From NCBI RefSeq assembly GCF_015291745.1, contig NZ_CP030059.1, positions 4,181,501 through 4,245,500 on the forward strand: a stretch of 64,000 nucleotides of DNA. The letters are read 5' to 3'. The notes beneath the pieces are model-generated. The model was given only the letters and a program-made list of their open reading frames with translations. It ran no database searches and was not told where the DNA came from. Source of the stretch: Bradyrhizobium sp. CCBAU 53351. Its GTDB lineage: Bacteria > Pseudomonadota > Alphaproteobacteria > Rhizobiales > Xanthobacteraceae. Position numbers and translations under genes: made by a program. Below are positions 40,445 through 49,277 of the stretch, one piece after another; within the stretch, counting starts at the first letter, position 1; each line of letters begins with the position of its first letter.

Positions 40445-42037
40445 TCAGGCTCCCAGGAGCTCGCGCAACTGCCGTTTCAGCACCTTGCCGTTGGCATTGC
40501 GTGGCAAGGGATCGGCTGTGATCGCCAGGGTCTCGGGAACCTTGTAGTCAGACAGCCGCTCGGCGCACCAGGTCCGCAGGACCTCATGGGTGACCGGCTC
40601 TCGCGTCACCACCACGGCGTGGACGCGCTCGCCCAGCACCGGGCACGCCTTGGCGATGATCGCACTCTCGACCACGGCGGGATGGCCGGCCAGCACGGAT
40701 TCGACCTCGGCCGAATAGATCTTCAGGCCGCCGCGGTTGATCATGTCCTTCTGCCGGTCGAACACGCGGACAAATTCCTCCGCATCGACCGAGCCGAGAT
40801 CGCCCGAGTGCCAAAATCCGCTCGTGAAGCTTTCGGCGGTGGCCTTCGGGTTGTTCCAATAGCCCTTGATGACAGAGGCGCTCTGGATCCAGAGCTCACC
40901 GATCTCGCCGCGGGGCAGCTCGCGCCCATCCGAGCCCATCGCCACGATGCGCGCGCCCGGGCAAGGCAGGCCGACGCTGTCGATATGGCTCTCGGTCAGC
41001 TCGCCCGGCATGATCGTCGAAGGTGACGTCGTCTCGGTCGCGCCGTAGCAATTCATCAGCTTGAGGCCCGGAATTTTCGCCTTGAGCTTCTCGATGGTCG
41101 CGACCGGCATCGGCGCCCCGCCAAAGCCGCCGATGCGCCAGCTCGACAGATCGTAAGCATCGAAATCGGGCTGGAGCAGGCAGAGATTATACATCGCCGG
41201 CACCATCACCGTGTAGGTGACGCGCTCGCGGGCAGCGAGCTTGAGGTAATCGGCGGCCTTGAATTCGGGCATGATGATCAGCGCGCCGCCACAGCGGATC
41301 ATGGTCGTGATGTTGGCGACGATTCCGGTGACATGGCCGAGCGGCACCGCCGCGATAGAGCGATCCGCCTCCGTCAATTGCAGGCAGGACACGAACACCA
41401 TCGAGGAATGCACGATGTTGCAATGGGCCAGCATCGCGCCCTTCGGCTTGCCCGTGGTGCCCGAGGTGTAGAGGATCATCGCGGTGTCCTCTTCGCTCAC
41501 CTCGACCGGCGCCGAGGCCGGCGCGCTGTCGGCGAGCGCCGCGAAGCGCGATCGGGCCGGATCGTCTTCCATGGCGATGCGATGGATCAGATCAGGCACA
41601 TCCTGCGCCTCGGGCAGCCGCTCGGCGAGCGAGCCCTCGTGGATCAGGATCTTGGCGCCGCAATCGGCGAGCACATAGGCGATCTCCGGCTTCTGCTGAC
41701 GCGTGCTGAGCAGCACCGTCACCAGCCCCTCATGCGCGGCGGCAAACAGCAGCAGCGGAAATTCGATACGGTTGCCGAGCAGGATCGCGACACGGTCGCC
41801 GCGCTGCAGGCCGAGCTTGCGCAAGCCCGCGGCGATCCGGGTCGCCTGCTCCACCGCCTGCCGCCAGCTCAGCCGGACATTGCCTGCGATCAGTGCCTCG
41901 CCATCCGGATAACGAGCGCAGGCGTCCGCGATCATCGCCCACAGGTCTGCCGGCCGGTCGCAAAAGGAAGGCACCACCCGATCGCCAAACCGCGTCTCGA
42001 GCCGCATCGGCGGGATCTGAGATTGCGACCAGTCCAT
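40445..42037 (-). CDS. acyl-CoA synthetase (AMP-dependent ligase)
   Basis: 530-residue ANL-superfamily adenylating enzyme. The AMP-binding P-loop TILYTSGTTGKPKGAM-like motif appears as ILYTSGTTGKPKGAM. Other motifs are NCYGATETTS, GDLGSVDAEEFVRVFDRQKDMI and the C-terminal lysine in LPRNANGKVLKRQLREL. It forms acyl-CoA from a carboxylic acid; chain length and ring type cannot be read. It stands apart from fatty-acid genes. Confidence 0.92.
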   Translation of the reverse strand: MDWSQSQIPPMRLETRFGDRVVPSFCDRPADLWAMIADACARYPDGEALIAGNVRLSWRQAVEQATRIAAGLRKLGLQRGDRVAILLGNRIEFPLLLFAAAHEGLVTVLLSTRQQKPEIAYVLADCGAKILIHEGSLAERLPEAQDVPDLIHRIAMEDDPARSRFAALADSAPASAPVEVSEEDTAMILYTSGTTGKPKGAMLAHCNIVHSSMVFVSCLQLTEADRSIAAVPLGHVTGIVANITTMIRCGGALIIMPEFKAADYLKLAARERVTYTVMVPAMYNLCLLQPDFDAYDLSSWRIGGFGGAPMPVATIEKLKAKIPGLKLMNCYGATETTSPSTIMPGELTESHIDSVGLPCPGARIVAMGSDGRELPRGEIGELWIQSASVIKGYWNNPKATAESFTSGFWHSGDLGSVDAEEFVRVFDRQKDMINRGGLKIYSAEVESVLAGHPAVVESAIIAKACPVLGERVHAVVVTREPVTHEVLRTWCAERLSDYKVPETLAITADPLPRNANGKVLKRQLRELLGA

Positions 42038-42112
42038 CGAACGCCCTCGGCTTGTTGCTTTGTCACCTTCCGCGCACGGCTGCGCGGAAGGGTCTTGCGC
42101 TGATCCGCTGTG

Positions 42113-42697
42113 TCAGACCCCCACGACCGGCACGCCGATCACGACCGGATGGAACGCGAACGCCAGCGCCAGATAGGCGACGACGCCGACCGCGACGGCG
42201 ATCAGATCGTTGGTGACACCGCCGACCGGAATCGGCGGCCCGCCGGTATCGGTGCGACGCTTCAGCGAGATGCGGTCATAGACCGCCCAGCCCAGGAACG
42301 AGCCGAACAGAATGATGGAGCCGAGATCGCCGTTGGCCAACAGATGCGCCGCGGCCCACAGCTTGACGCCGGCCAGCATCGGGTGCTTTAGCGCGGCATA
42401 GATGCGACCGCGCAAGTACGAGGCGACCACCATAATGACCGCGGGCAGCATCAAGGCGACCGTGATGTGCTTCATCGCCTTCGGCGGATACCAGACGTCG
42501 ATCCAGCCGGAGCTGCGGTAATGGGCAAAACCCCAGATGATCAGCGCGAGCCCCGCGAGCGAGACGACGGTGTAGAGGATCTTGTAGGTCCCCTCGCCCA
42601 GCCTGGCGATCGCCTGCGCGCGCGCCTCACGTTTCGTGGTGAAAACATGGGTGGCGAAGAACAGCACCAGCCCCAGGATCATGACCAGCAGACCCAC
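42113..42697 (-). CDS. NnrU-family membrane protein
   Basis: About 194 residues with five or six hydrophobic helices and the family segments FFATHVFTTKREARAQ, HPMLAGVKLWAAAHLLANGDL and SFLGWAVYDRISLKRR. NnrU proteins were named from nitric-oxide-related clusters, but many are not linked to denitrification. AAAGGGGAGG at 42704-42713 fits a GTG start at 42697 better than the ATG at 42718, which would place the Shine-Dalgarno inside the gene. Confidence 0.85.
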   Translation of the reverse strand: MGLLVMILGLVLFFATHVFTTKREARAQAIARLGEGTYKILYTVVSLAGLALIIWGFAHYRSSGWIDVWYPPKAMKHITVALMLPAVIMVVASYLRGRIYAALKHPMLAGVKLWAAAHLLANGDLGSIILFGSFLGWAVYDRISLKRRTDTGGPPIPVGGVTNDLIAVAVGVVAYLALAFAFHPVVIGVPVVGV

Positions 42698-42769
42698 GAC
42701 ATCCTCCCCTTTAGCCAACGCCCCAGCGTCTGAGGTATCATCGATTGGATGCGGGTCGCAACTGATGCG

Positions 42770-43351
42770 CTACTTGCCGAGCTCGCGATTGTCGACATAA
42801 CGGATCGCGATCGGCCGGCCGGCCAGCGCGCCGCCGAGACCGCCCGTGAGTTTCAGCGGCAGGCAGGCATTCAGCGATGAATTGATCGCGTTGAGATAGG
42901 TGGTTCGCGTCTCTGCTGGCACGCCCGCAGTCGCATATGTGAGGCGCGGCGGGCCGATCAGGCCGCCCGCCTTGTTGAAGCTGAAACGCACCGCCATCTG
43001 CATGCCCGCGCGCGCATTGTCCGTCGGCGGCGGCGACCAGCAGCTGCGCAGCTCGGCAAAGAGGTCGCCGATCGTGTCGAGATCGTGATCGGGCTTCTGA
43101 TATTTGGCGCGATCGGCCTCCGATGGAACGCTCTGGATGGTGAGCTGGAGGTTCTGGCCATAGGGGTAGTCGATCTCGGGAATGCAGGGGCCGGGCTCGA
43201 GCGGGCTGCAATAGGACGGCGTGCAGGGCCTGTTGTCGAGCACGCTGCACGGCTCATGCGCGAACGGGATCGGATTGATCTGTCGGGGCCGCGCGTCGGC
43301 GGCGGCGGTCGAGACCGACAGCGGGAGAAGAACGAGAATGCCGCGCCACAT
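42770..43351 (-). CDS. secreted protein of unknown function
   Basis: About 193 residues. The start MWRGILVLLPLSVSTAAA gives a clean signal peptide. An upstream in-frame extension adds a non-signal segment and is rejected. The mature protein has a Cys- and Pro-rich N-terminal part (EPCSVLDNRPCTPSYCSP) and a C-terminal domain resembling TonB/TolA-type C-terminal folds (FSFNKAGGLIGPPRLTY). Function not assigned. Confidence 0.65.
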   Translation of the reverse strand: MWRGILVLLPLSVSTAAADARPRQINPIPFAHEPCSVLDNRPCTPSYCSPLEPGPCIPEIDYPYGQNLQLTIQSVPSEADRAKYQKPDHDLDTIGDLFAELRSCWSPPPTDNARAGMQMAVRFSFNKAGGLIGPPRLTYATAGVPAETRTTYLNAINSSLNACLPLKLTGGLGGALAGRPIAIRYVDNRELGK

Positions 43352-43448
43352 GGTGTGAACTCGCAAGGCCACGAGCAAAAATGGCATTGTCCATGAACGC
43401 GTCATGCCGGCGCGCAATCACAGACTCGCGCGCAAAAGTCCGCCCGCC

Positions 43449-45071
43449 CTACCCCTTCTTCTTCACGTCCTTGACGTTGGTGAACTCGATGCCCTCGGCG
43501 CGCTCCTTGGTGTAGCCGAGATAGAACTCGTTCCGGGCGAGGTACACGGGATCGCCGTCGACGTCGTCGGCGATGCTGGAGGTGTTGGCGGCGATGAAGG
43601 TGTCGAGCTTCTTGCGGTCGTCCGAGGAGACCCAGCGCGCCAGCTGGAACTCGCTGACCTCGAACTCGACCGGCAAGGAATATTCAGCTTCCAGCCGCGC
43701 CTTCAGCACGTCGAGCTGCAGCGCGCCGACGACGCCGACCAGCGCCGGCGCACCGTCGCGCGGCCGGAACACCTGCACCACGCCCTCTTCCGACATCTGC
43801 TGCAGCGCTTCCTTCAGCTTCTTCGCCTTCATCGCGTCGGTGAGCCGCACGCGGCGGACGATTTCCGGCGCGAAGCTCGGCACGCCCACAAAATTGAAAT
43901 CCTCGCCCTCGGTCAGCGTGTCGCCGATGCGTAGCGTGCCGTGATTGGGAATGCCGACGACGTCGCCGGCGAAGGCTTCATCCGCGACCGAGCGGTCCTG
44001 CGCGAAGAAGAATTGCGGGCTCGACAGTGGCATGCTCTTGCCGGTGCGCACCAGCTTCGCCTTCATGCCGCGGCTGAGCTTGCCCGAGCAGAGGCGCGCA
44101 AACGCGATGCGGTCGCGGTGGTTTGGATCCATGTTGGCCTGGATCTTGAACACAAAGGCGCTCATGCGGGGATCGGTGGCCTCGACCTTGCGCTGATCGC
44201 TGTCCTGCGCGCGCGGCTCGGGCGCGAACTTGCCGAGGCCTTCCAGGAGATCGCCGACGCCGAAATTGCGCAGCGCGCTGCCGAAATAGACCGGCGTCAG
44301 ATGGCCCTCGCGGAACGCTTCCAGCTCGAACGGCTTCGAGGCCTCGGTGACGAGCTCGAGCTCGTCCTTCACGGCGGAGACGTCGAGATTGGCGTTGAGC
44401 TTGGCGAGTTCCTCGATCTCGATCTGCTGCGCCGCGCCGGTCTTGGCGCCGCCGCCTTCAAGCAGGCGCACGCCGCCATTGACGACGTCGTAGGTGCCGA
44501 GGAAGTCACGGCCGCGTCCGACCGGCCAGGTCATCGGCGTGGTGTCGAGCGCCAGGGTCTTCTCGATCTCGTCGAGCAGCTCGAAGACGTCGCGGCTCTC
44601 GCGGTCCATCTTGTTGATGAAGGTGATGATCGGGATGTCGCGCAGGCGACACACCTCGAATAGTTTCCGGGTGCGCGCCTCGATGCCCTTGGCGGCGTCG
44701 ATCACCATCACGGCGGAATCGACCGCGGTCAACGTGCGATAGGTGTCTTCCGAAAAGTCCTCGTGGCCCGGCGTGTCCAGCAGGTTGAAGACGAGGCCCT
44801 CGAACTCGAAGGTCATGACCGAGGTCACGACGGAGATGCCGCGCTCGCGCTCGATCTTCATCCAGTCCGAGCGCGTATTGCGCCGCTCGCCCTTGGCCTT
44901 GACCTGGCCTGCGAGGTTGATCGCGCCTCCGAACAGCAGCAGCTTCTCGGTCAGCGTGGTCTTGCCGGCGTCAGGATGGGAGATGATCGCAAAGGTCCGC
45001 CGCCGCGCCACTTCAGCGGCAAGCGGTGAACGGGCCGGCGATTCGGCGGAGGTGATGGCGATGTCGGACAT
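43449..45071 (-). CDS. prfC: peptide chain release factor 3
   Basis: 540-residue translational GTPase that recycles RF1 and RF2. G-domain motifs are SHPDAGKTTLTEKLL (G1), GISVVTSVM, DTPGHEDFSEDTYRT (G3) and INKMDRE (G4), followed by EF-Tu-like domain 2 and the RF3 C-terminal domain. Length is normal. The riboswitch and SMR gene lie divergently upstream. Confidence 0.97.
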   Translation of the reverse strand: MSDIAITSAESPARSPLAAEVARRRTFAIISHPDAGKTTLTEKLLLFGGAINLAGQVKAKGERRNTRSDWMKIERERGISVVTSVMTFEFEGLVFNLLDTPGHEDFSEDTYRTLTAVDSAVMVIDAAKGIEARTRKLFEVCRLRDIPIITFINKMDRESRDVFELLDEIEKTLALDTTPMTWPVGRGRDFLGTYDVVNGGVRLLEGGGAKTGAAQQIEIEELAKLNANLDVSAVKDELELVTEASKPFELEAFREGHLTPVYFGSALRNFGVGDLLEGLGKFAPEPRAQDSDQRKVEATDPRMSAFVFKIQANMDPNHRDRIAFARLCSGKLSRGMKAKLVRTGKSMPLSSPQFFFAQDRSVADEAFAGDVVGIPNHGTLRIGDTLTEGEDFNFVGVPSFAPEIVRRVRLTDAMKAKKLKEALQQMSEEGVVQVFRPRDGAPALVGVVGALQLDVLKARLEAEYSLPVEFEVSEFQLARWVSSDDRKKLDTFIAANTSSIADDVDGDPVYLARNEFYLGYTKERAEGIEFTNVKDVKKKG

Positions 45072-45170
45072 GGCGGCAGCGTTTGACAGGGAAAATGGGC
45101 CTGATCAAGCCTCAATTGGCGATTGCGGAGCCCTTCGGCCAGCCCCATATCGGCTTGACGATCAATCCTG

Positions 45171-45224
45171 GGGAAGGACGACCTTCCCGCTCATCAACAC
45201 ATCAGCCCGCGGGGACGACCCTGC
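45171..45224 (+). promoter_or_regulatory. guanidine-II (mini-ykkC) riboswitch
   Basis: Two hairpins with ACGA loops. P1 is GGGAAGG-ACGA-CCTTCCC (45171-45188, perfect 7 bp). P2 is GCGGGG-ACGA-CCCTGC (45209-45224, 6 bp with one wobble), 20 bases apart. GGAGGG begins 8 bases after P2, followed by the ATG at 45243 of an SMR gene. Paired ACGR-loop hairpins next to sugE/gdx are the definition of this riboswitch class. Ligand binding is expected to free the ribosome-binding site. Confidence 0.9.
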
Positions 45225-45242
45225 CTTGAACGGAGGGTCGTC

Positions 45243-45557
45243 ATGGCCTGGAGCATCCTGTTCGTCGCCGGACTTCTCGAGATTACCTGGGCGATCGGCC
45301 TGAAATACACGGAAGGCTTCAGCAAGCTAGTTCCGTCCGTCGTCACGCTCGCGGCCATGGCCGGCAGCGTCATCCTGCTCGGCCTCGCCCTCAAATCGCT
45401 GCCCGTCGGAACCGCCTATGCGGTATGGACCGGGATCGGTGCGGTCGGCACCGCGACCCTCGGCATCATCCTGTTCGGCGAGCCGGCCACGGCCCTGCGT
45501 CTTGCCAGCATCGGCCTGATCGTCGCCGGGATCGTCGGGCTGAAGCTCGTTACTTGA
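45243..45557 (+). CDS. gdx: SMR guanidinium exporter (SugE/Gdx)
   Basis: 104 residues, four helices, small multidrug resistance fold. The coupling glutamate is Glu13, followed by Trp16 ([17 protein letters not shown]), the arrangement of the Gdx subgroup that exchanges guanidinium for two protons. The upstream guanidine-II riboswitch strongly supports guanidinium as substrate. The end overlaps the convergent phosphate transporter by 8 bases. Confidence 0.93.
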   Translation: MAWSILFVAGLLEITWAIGLKYTEGFSKLVPSVVTLAAMAGSVILLGLALKSLPVGTAYAVWTGIGAVGTATLGIILFGEPATALRLASIGLIVAGIVGLKLVT

Positions 45558-46557
45558 CGAAGATCTTGACCGCCCACCAGGTCAGCGCCGCGACGATGGC
45601 AGACGCCGGCATCGTGATGACCCAGGCATAGACGATCGAGCTGGCGACGTTCCAGCGCACCGCCGAGAGGCGGCGGGCGGCGCCGACGCCGACGATCGCG
45701 CCGGTGATGGTGTGGGTGGTCGAGACGGGAACCCCGAGGAAGGTCGCCATGAACAGGGTCGCGGCCCCCCCCGTCTCGGCGCAAAAGCCCTGCATCGGCG
45801 TCAGTTTGGTAATGCGCAGGCCCATTGTGCGGACGATGCGCCAGCCGCCCATCAAGGTGCCCATCGCCATCGCCGCCTGGCACGACAGCACCACCCAGAA
45901 GGGAACAAAGAATTCGCCGCCGAGATGGCCCTGCGAATAGAGCAGCACGGCGATGATGCCCATGGTCTTCTGCGCGTCGTTGCCGCCATGGCCGAGCGAA
46001 TAGAGCGAGGCCGAGGCGAATTGCAGGATGCGGAAGGCGCGATCGACTGCGAATGGCGTCGAGCGCACCGACGCCCAGGACACGATTGCAACCAGCACCA
46101 TCGCAAGCACGAAGCCGACGAGCGGAGACAGCACGATCGCAATGACCGTCTTGGACAATCCGCTCCAGACCGCCGCGGAGATCCCGGCTTTGGCCACGCC
46201 CGCACCGAATAACCCGCCGATCAGCGCATGCGACGACGAGGATGGGATGCCGAGCGCCCAGGTCACGAGGTTCCAGACGATGGCGCCGACCAGTGCCGCG
46301 AAGATCACCTGGGCGTCGACGATCGCGGGATCGATGATGCCCGTGCCGATGGTCTGGGCGACGTGCAGCCCGAACACCATGAAGGCGACGAAATTGAAGA
46401 ACGCGGCCCAGAACACCGCGAATTGCGGCCGCAACACGCGGGTCGAGACGATGGTCGCGATCGAATTGGCGGCATCGTGCAGGCCGTTCAGGAAGTCGAA
46501 CAGCAGCGCGACGGCGATCAAGCCGACCAGGATGGGAAGACCCAACGCGGCGTCCAC
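45550..46557 (-). CDS. pit: PiT-family inorganic phosphate transporter
   Basis: 335 residues, about ten helices, with the repeated PiT signatures [23 protein letters not shown] and [16 protein letters not shown] [19 protein letters not shown] low-affinity, metal-phosphate symporter. It follows the DUF47 gene by 12 bases on the same strand, the orfA-pit arrangement of rhizobia, which in Sinorhizobium meliloti is repressed by PhoB. Confidence 0.95.
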   Translation of the reverse strand: MDAALGLPILVGLIAVALLFDFLNGLHDAANSIATIVSTRVLRPQFAVFWAAFFNFVAFMVFGLHVAQTIGTGIIDPAIVDAQVIFAALVGAIVWNLVTWALGIPSSSSHALIGGLFGAGVAKAGISAAVWSGLSKTVIAIVLSPLVGFVLAMVLVAIVSWASVRSTPFAVDRAFRILQFASASLYSLGHGGNDAQKTMGIIAVLLYSQGHLGGEFFVPFWVVLSCQAAMAMGTLMGGWRIVRTMGLRITKLTPMQGFCAETGGAATLFMATFLGVPVSTTHTITGAIVGVGAARRLSAVRWNVASSIVYAWVITMPASAIVAALTWWAVKIFVK

Positions 46558-46569
46558 AGCAATCCTGCC

Positions 46570-47214
46570 TTACACTTGCTCGATGACGATGCTGTTGATC
46601 TCGTTCGCAACGTCGTCGAAACGGTCGGCCACCTTCTCCAAATGATCATAGATCTCGACGCCGACGATGAAGTCCATCGCATTGCCGTCGCGATGCTTGA
46701 GAAACAGCTCCTTCAGCCCGATGTCGTGGAGATCGTCGACACGGCCTTCCAGCTTGCCCAGCTCTTCCGTGATCGCGGTCAGCATCGCCACGTTCGGGCC
46801 GATCGATTGCATCAGCGGCAGCGCACGGCCGACCAGATTGGCGCATTCGATCAGAAGTCCGCCGATCTCACGCATCGGCGGCTCGAAGCTGCGGACCTCG
46901 AACAGCATCACGGCCTTGGCGGTCTGCTGCATCTGGTCGATGGCGTCGTCCAGCGAGGTAATGAGGTTCTTGATGTCACCCCGGTCGAACGGGGTGATGA
47001 AGGTGCGGCGCACCGCCGTCAGCACCTCGCGGGTGATGTTGTCGGCGTCGTTCTCGAACTGGTTGACGCGCTGGCAGTAGACCGGCGTTTCCTCGCCCCC
47101 GTTGAGCATGCCCTGAAGCGCGATCGAACCCTGGATCACCGTCTGGGCATGTCGGTCGAACAGGTCGAAGAACCGTTCTTCCTTGGGCAGGAAAGCGCGA
47201 AACCATCGCATCAT
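46570..47214 (-). CDS. DUF47 (PhoU-like) phosphate transporter accessory protein
   Basis: 214-residue all-helical cytoplasmic protein of the DUF47/YkaA family, related in fold to PhoU. It is upstream of and co-transcribed with pit (OrfA in S. meliloti). Acidic residues at helix boundaries (ENDADNITREV, SLDDAIDQM) are typical metal ligands. It probably modulates Pit activity. A Pho-box-like direct repeat lies 42 bases upstream. Confidence 0.92.
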   Translation of the reverse strand: MMRWFRAFLPKEERFFDLFDRHAQTVIQGSIALQGMLNGGEETPVYCQRVNQFENDADNITREVLTAVRRTFITPFDRGDIKNLITSLDDAIDQMQQTAKAVMLFEVRSFEPPMREIGGLLIECANLVGRALPLMQSIGPNVAMLTAITEELGKLEGRVDDLHDIGLKELFLKHRDGNAMDFIVGVEIYDHLEKVADRFDDVANEINSIVIEQV

Positions 47215-47255
47215 GGGGATAGGCTACCGGTTGGAAATGGCCCGGCCCGAGGGGG

Positions 47256-47273
47256 CCGTCATGAAACTGTCAT
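47256..47273. promoter_or_regulatory. Pho box upstream of the DUF47-pit operon
   Basis: CCGTCAT-GAAA-CTGTCAT is a two-repeat match, with one mismatch, to the PhoB consensus CTGTCAT-N4-CTGTCAT. On the strand shown it points away from the operon. An opposite orientation would suit a repressing site. Confidence 0.6.
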
Positions 47274-47370
47274 AGACCATTTTCGATCCGCGCGCGTGTC
47301 ATCTCACGCCCGCGGAGCCGGATCATCCACCGCTTTCACGCGACAAGTAAATTGACTTTAAATCAATGAC

Positions 47371-48339
47371 TTAGAGCGATCGCCGGAAGTAATGCGCGAT
47401 TTCACCGATCACGCCGCGGCGGAAGGTAAGCACGCAGATCACGAAGATCGAGCCCTGGATCACCGTCACCCATTGGCCGAAACCCGCCAGATATTGCTGC
47501 ATGGCAATGATCACGAAGGCGCCGACCACGGGGCCGAAGATTGTGCCGAGGCCGCCGACCAGCGTCATCAGCACGACCTCACCGGACATCGTCCAATGGA
47601 CGTCGGTGAGCGAGGCGTTCTGCGCCACGAATACCTTCAGCGCACCGGCAAAACCGGCCAGCGTGCCTGACAGCACGAAGGCCAGGAACTTGTACTGGTC
47701 GGTCCGGTAGCCGAGCGAGATCGCCCGCGGCTCGTTCTCGCGGATCGCCTTCAGGACCTCGCCGAACGGCGAGTTGATGATGCGGAAGATCAGGAGGAAG
47801 CCGGCGAGGAACCCGACCAGCACGACGTAATACAGCACCGTCGGCTTGGACAGATCGAAGATGCCGAACATGCGCCCCTGCGGGATGCCCTGGATGCCGT
47901 CCTCGCCGTGGGTGAAGGGGGCCTGGAGGTAGATGAAGTACAAGAGCTGCGACAGCGCCAGCGTGATCATCGAGAAGTAGATGCCCTGGCGGCGGATCGA
48001 GATGAAGCCCGTGATGAGCGAGAGCACGAAAGCCGCGGCGATGCCGACGAGGATGCCGAGCTCGGGCGGCAGCGCCCACACCTTCAGCGCATGCGCGCTG
48101 CAATAGCCGGCGGTCCCCATGAACATCGCGTGGCCGAACGACAGCAGGCCGCCGTAGCCGATCAAGAGGTTGAAGGCGCAGGCGAGCAACGCAAAGCACA
48201 GCGCCTGCATCACGAAGAACGGGTAGACGCCCGTGAATGGCACCGATGCCAGCAGCAGCGCCATCACCACGAAAACAATCATCTCGTCGCGCATCGCGCG
48301 CGGGGTTGCCTGCAGCGTGTCGTCCGTCAGGGTTGTCAT
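47371..48339 (-). CDS. livM: branched-chain amino-acid ABC permease LivM
   Basis: 322 residues, about nine helices, with the family segment NLLIGYGGLLSFGHAMFMGTAGY and the EAA-like loop KAIRENEPRAISLGYRTDQYK. It forms the inner-membrane channel with LivH. Last gene of the livG-livF-livK-livH-livM operon. Confidence 0.94.
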   Translation of the reverse strand: MTTLTDDTLQATPRAMRDEMIVFVVMALLLASVPFTGVYPFFVMQALCFALLACAFNLLIGYGGLLSFGHAMFMGTAGYCSAHALKVWALPPELGILVGIAAAFVLSLITGFISIRRQGIYFSMITLALSQLLYFIYLQAPFTHGEDGIQGIPQGRMFGIFDLSKPTVLYYVVLVGFLAGFLLIFRIINSPFGEVLKAIRENEPRAISLGYRTDQYKFLAFVLSGTLAGFAGALKVFVAQNASLTDVHWTMSGEVVLMTLVGGLGTIFGPVVGAFVIIAMQQYLAGFGQWVTVIQGSIFVICVLTFRRGVIGEIAHYFRRSL

Positions 48340-48340
48340 A

Positions 48341-49204
48341 TCAGGCCGCCCTTCCCGTCAATCCCGTTGGCTTCACCAGGAGCACCAGCACCATCAGCAC
48401 GAACACGACGGTGTTGGAGGCCTCAGGGTAGAAATATTTGGTCAGCCCCTCGATCACCCCGAGCGCGAAGCCGGTGATGATGGAGCCCATGATCGATCCC
48501 ATGCCGCCGATCACCACCACCGCGAACACGACGATGATGAGGTCGGCGCCCATCAGCGGCCGCACCTGGTTGATCGGCGCCGAAAGAACGCCGGCCAGCG
48601 CGGCGAGACCGACGCCGAGGCCGTAAGTGAGCGTGATCATGCGCGGCACGTTGACGCCGAAGGCGCGGACCAGCGTCGGATTCTCGGTGGCGGCGCGCAA
48701 ATAGGCGCCGAGCCGCGTCTTCTCGATCAAGAACCAGGTCGCGATGCAGACCACCAGCGAGAACACGACCACCCAGCCGCGATAGATCGGCAGGAACATG
48801 AAGCCGAGATTCATGCCGCCCTTGAGCTGATCCGGAATGGCGTAAGGCAGGCCCGACGATCCAAAGTAGTTCTGGAACACGCCCTGCACGATCAGCGCGA
48901 TGCCGAAGGTCAGCAGCAGGCCGTAGAGATGGTCGAGCCCGGTAAGCCATTGCAGCATGGTCCGTTCCAGGATCATGCCGAAGATGCCGACGATGATGGG
49001 GGCCAGCAACAGCGCCCACCAATAGTTGATGCCGCCGAGGTTGAGCAGGAAATAGGCGACGAAGGCGCCCATCATGTAGAGCGCGCCATGGGCGAAATTG
49101 ATGATGTTGAGCATGCCGAAGATCACGGCAAGCCCGAGACTGAGCAGCGCGTAGAACGAGCCGTTGATCAGTCCCACCAGTAGCTGAGCGTATAGAGCCT
49201 GCAT
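48341..49204 (-). CDS. livH: branched-chain amino-acid ABC permease LivH
   Basis: 287 residues, about eight helices. It starts MQALYAQLLVGLINGSFYALLSLGLAVIFG with the Liv-family motif NFAHGALYMMGAF. A Liv-type EAA loop (RAFGVNVPRMITLTYGLG) is present. It directly precedes livM (one base between stop and start) and follows the binding-protein gene. Confidence 0.94.
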   Translation of the reverse strand: MQALYAQLLVGLINGSFYALLSLGLAVIFGMLNIINFAHGALYMMGAFVAYFLLNLGGINYWWALLLAPIIVGIFGMILERTMLQWLTGLDHLYGLLLTFGIALIVQGVFQNYFGSSGLPYAIPDQLKGGMNLGFMFLPIYRGWVVVFSLVVCIATWFLIEKTRLGAYLRAATENPTLVRAFGVNVPRMITLTYGLGVGLAALAGVLSAPINQVRPLMGADLIIVVFAVVVIGGMGSIMGSIITGFALGVIEGLTKYFYPEASNTVVFVLMVLVLLVKPTGLTGRAA

Positions 49205-49277
49205 CGATCCCGCACCCGGTCCTTCGGCGTTCCCTTGAAAGTCGCCCGCAAGCCTTCAAGGCCTGCGGGCGGTCATC

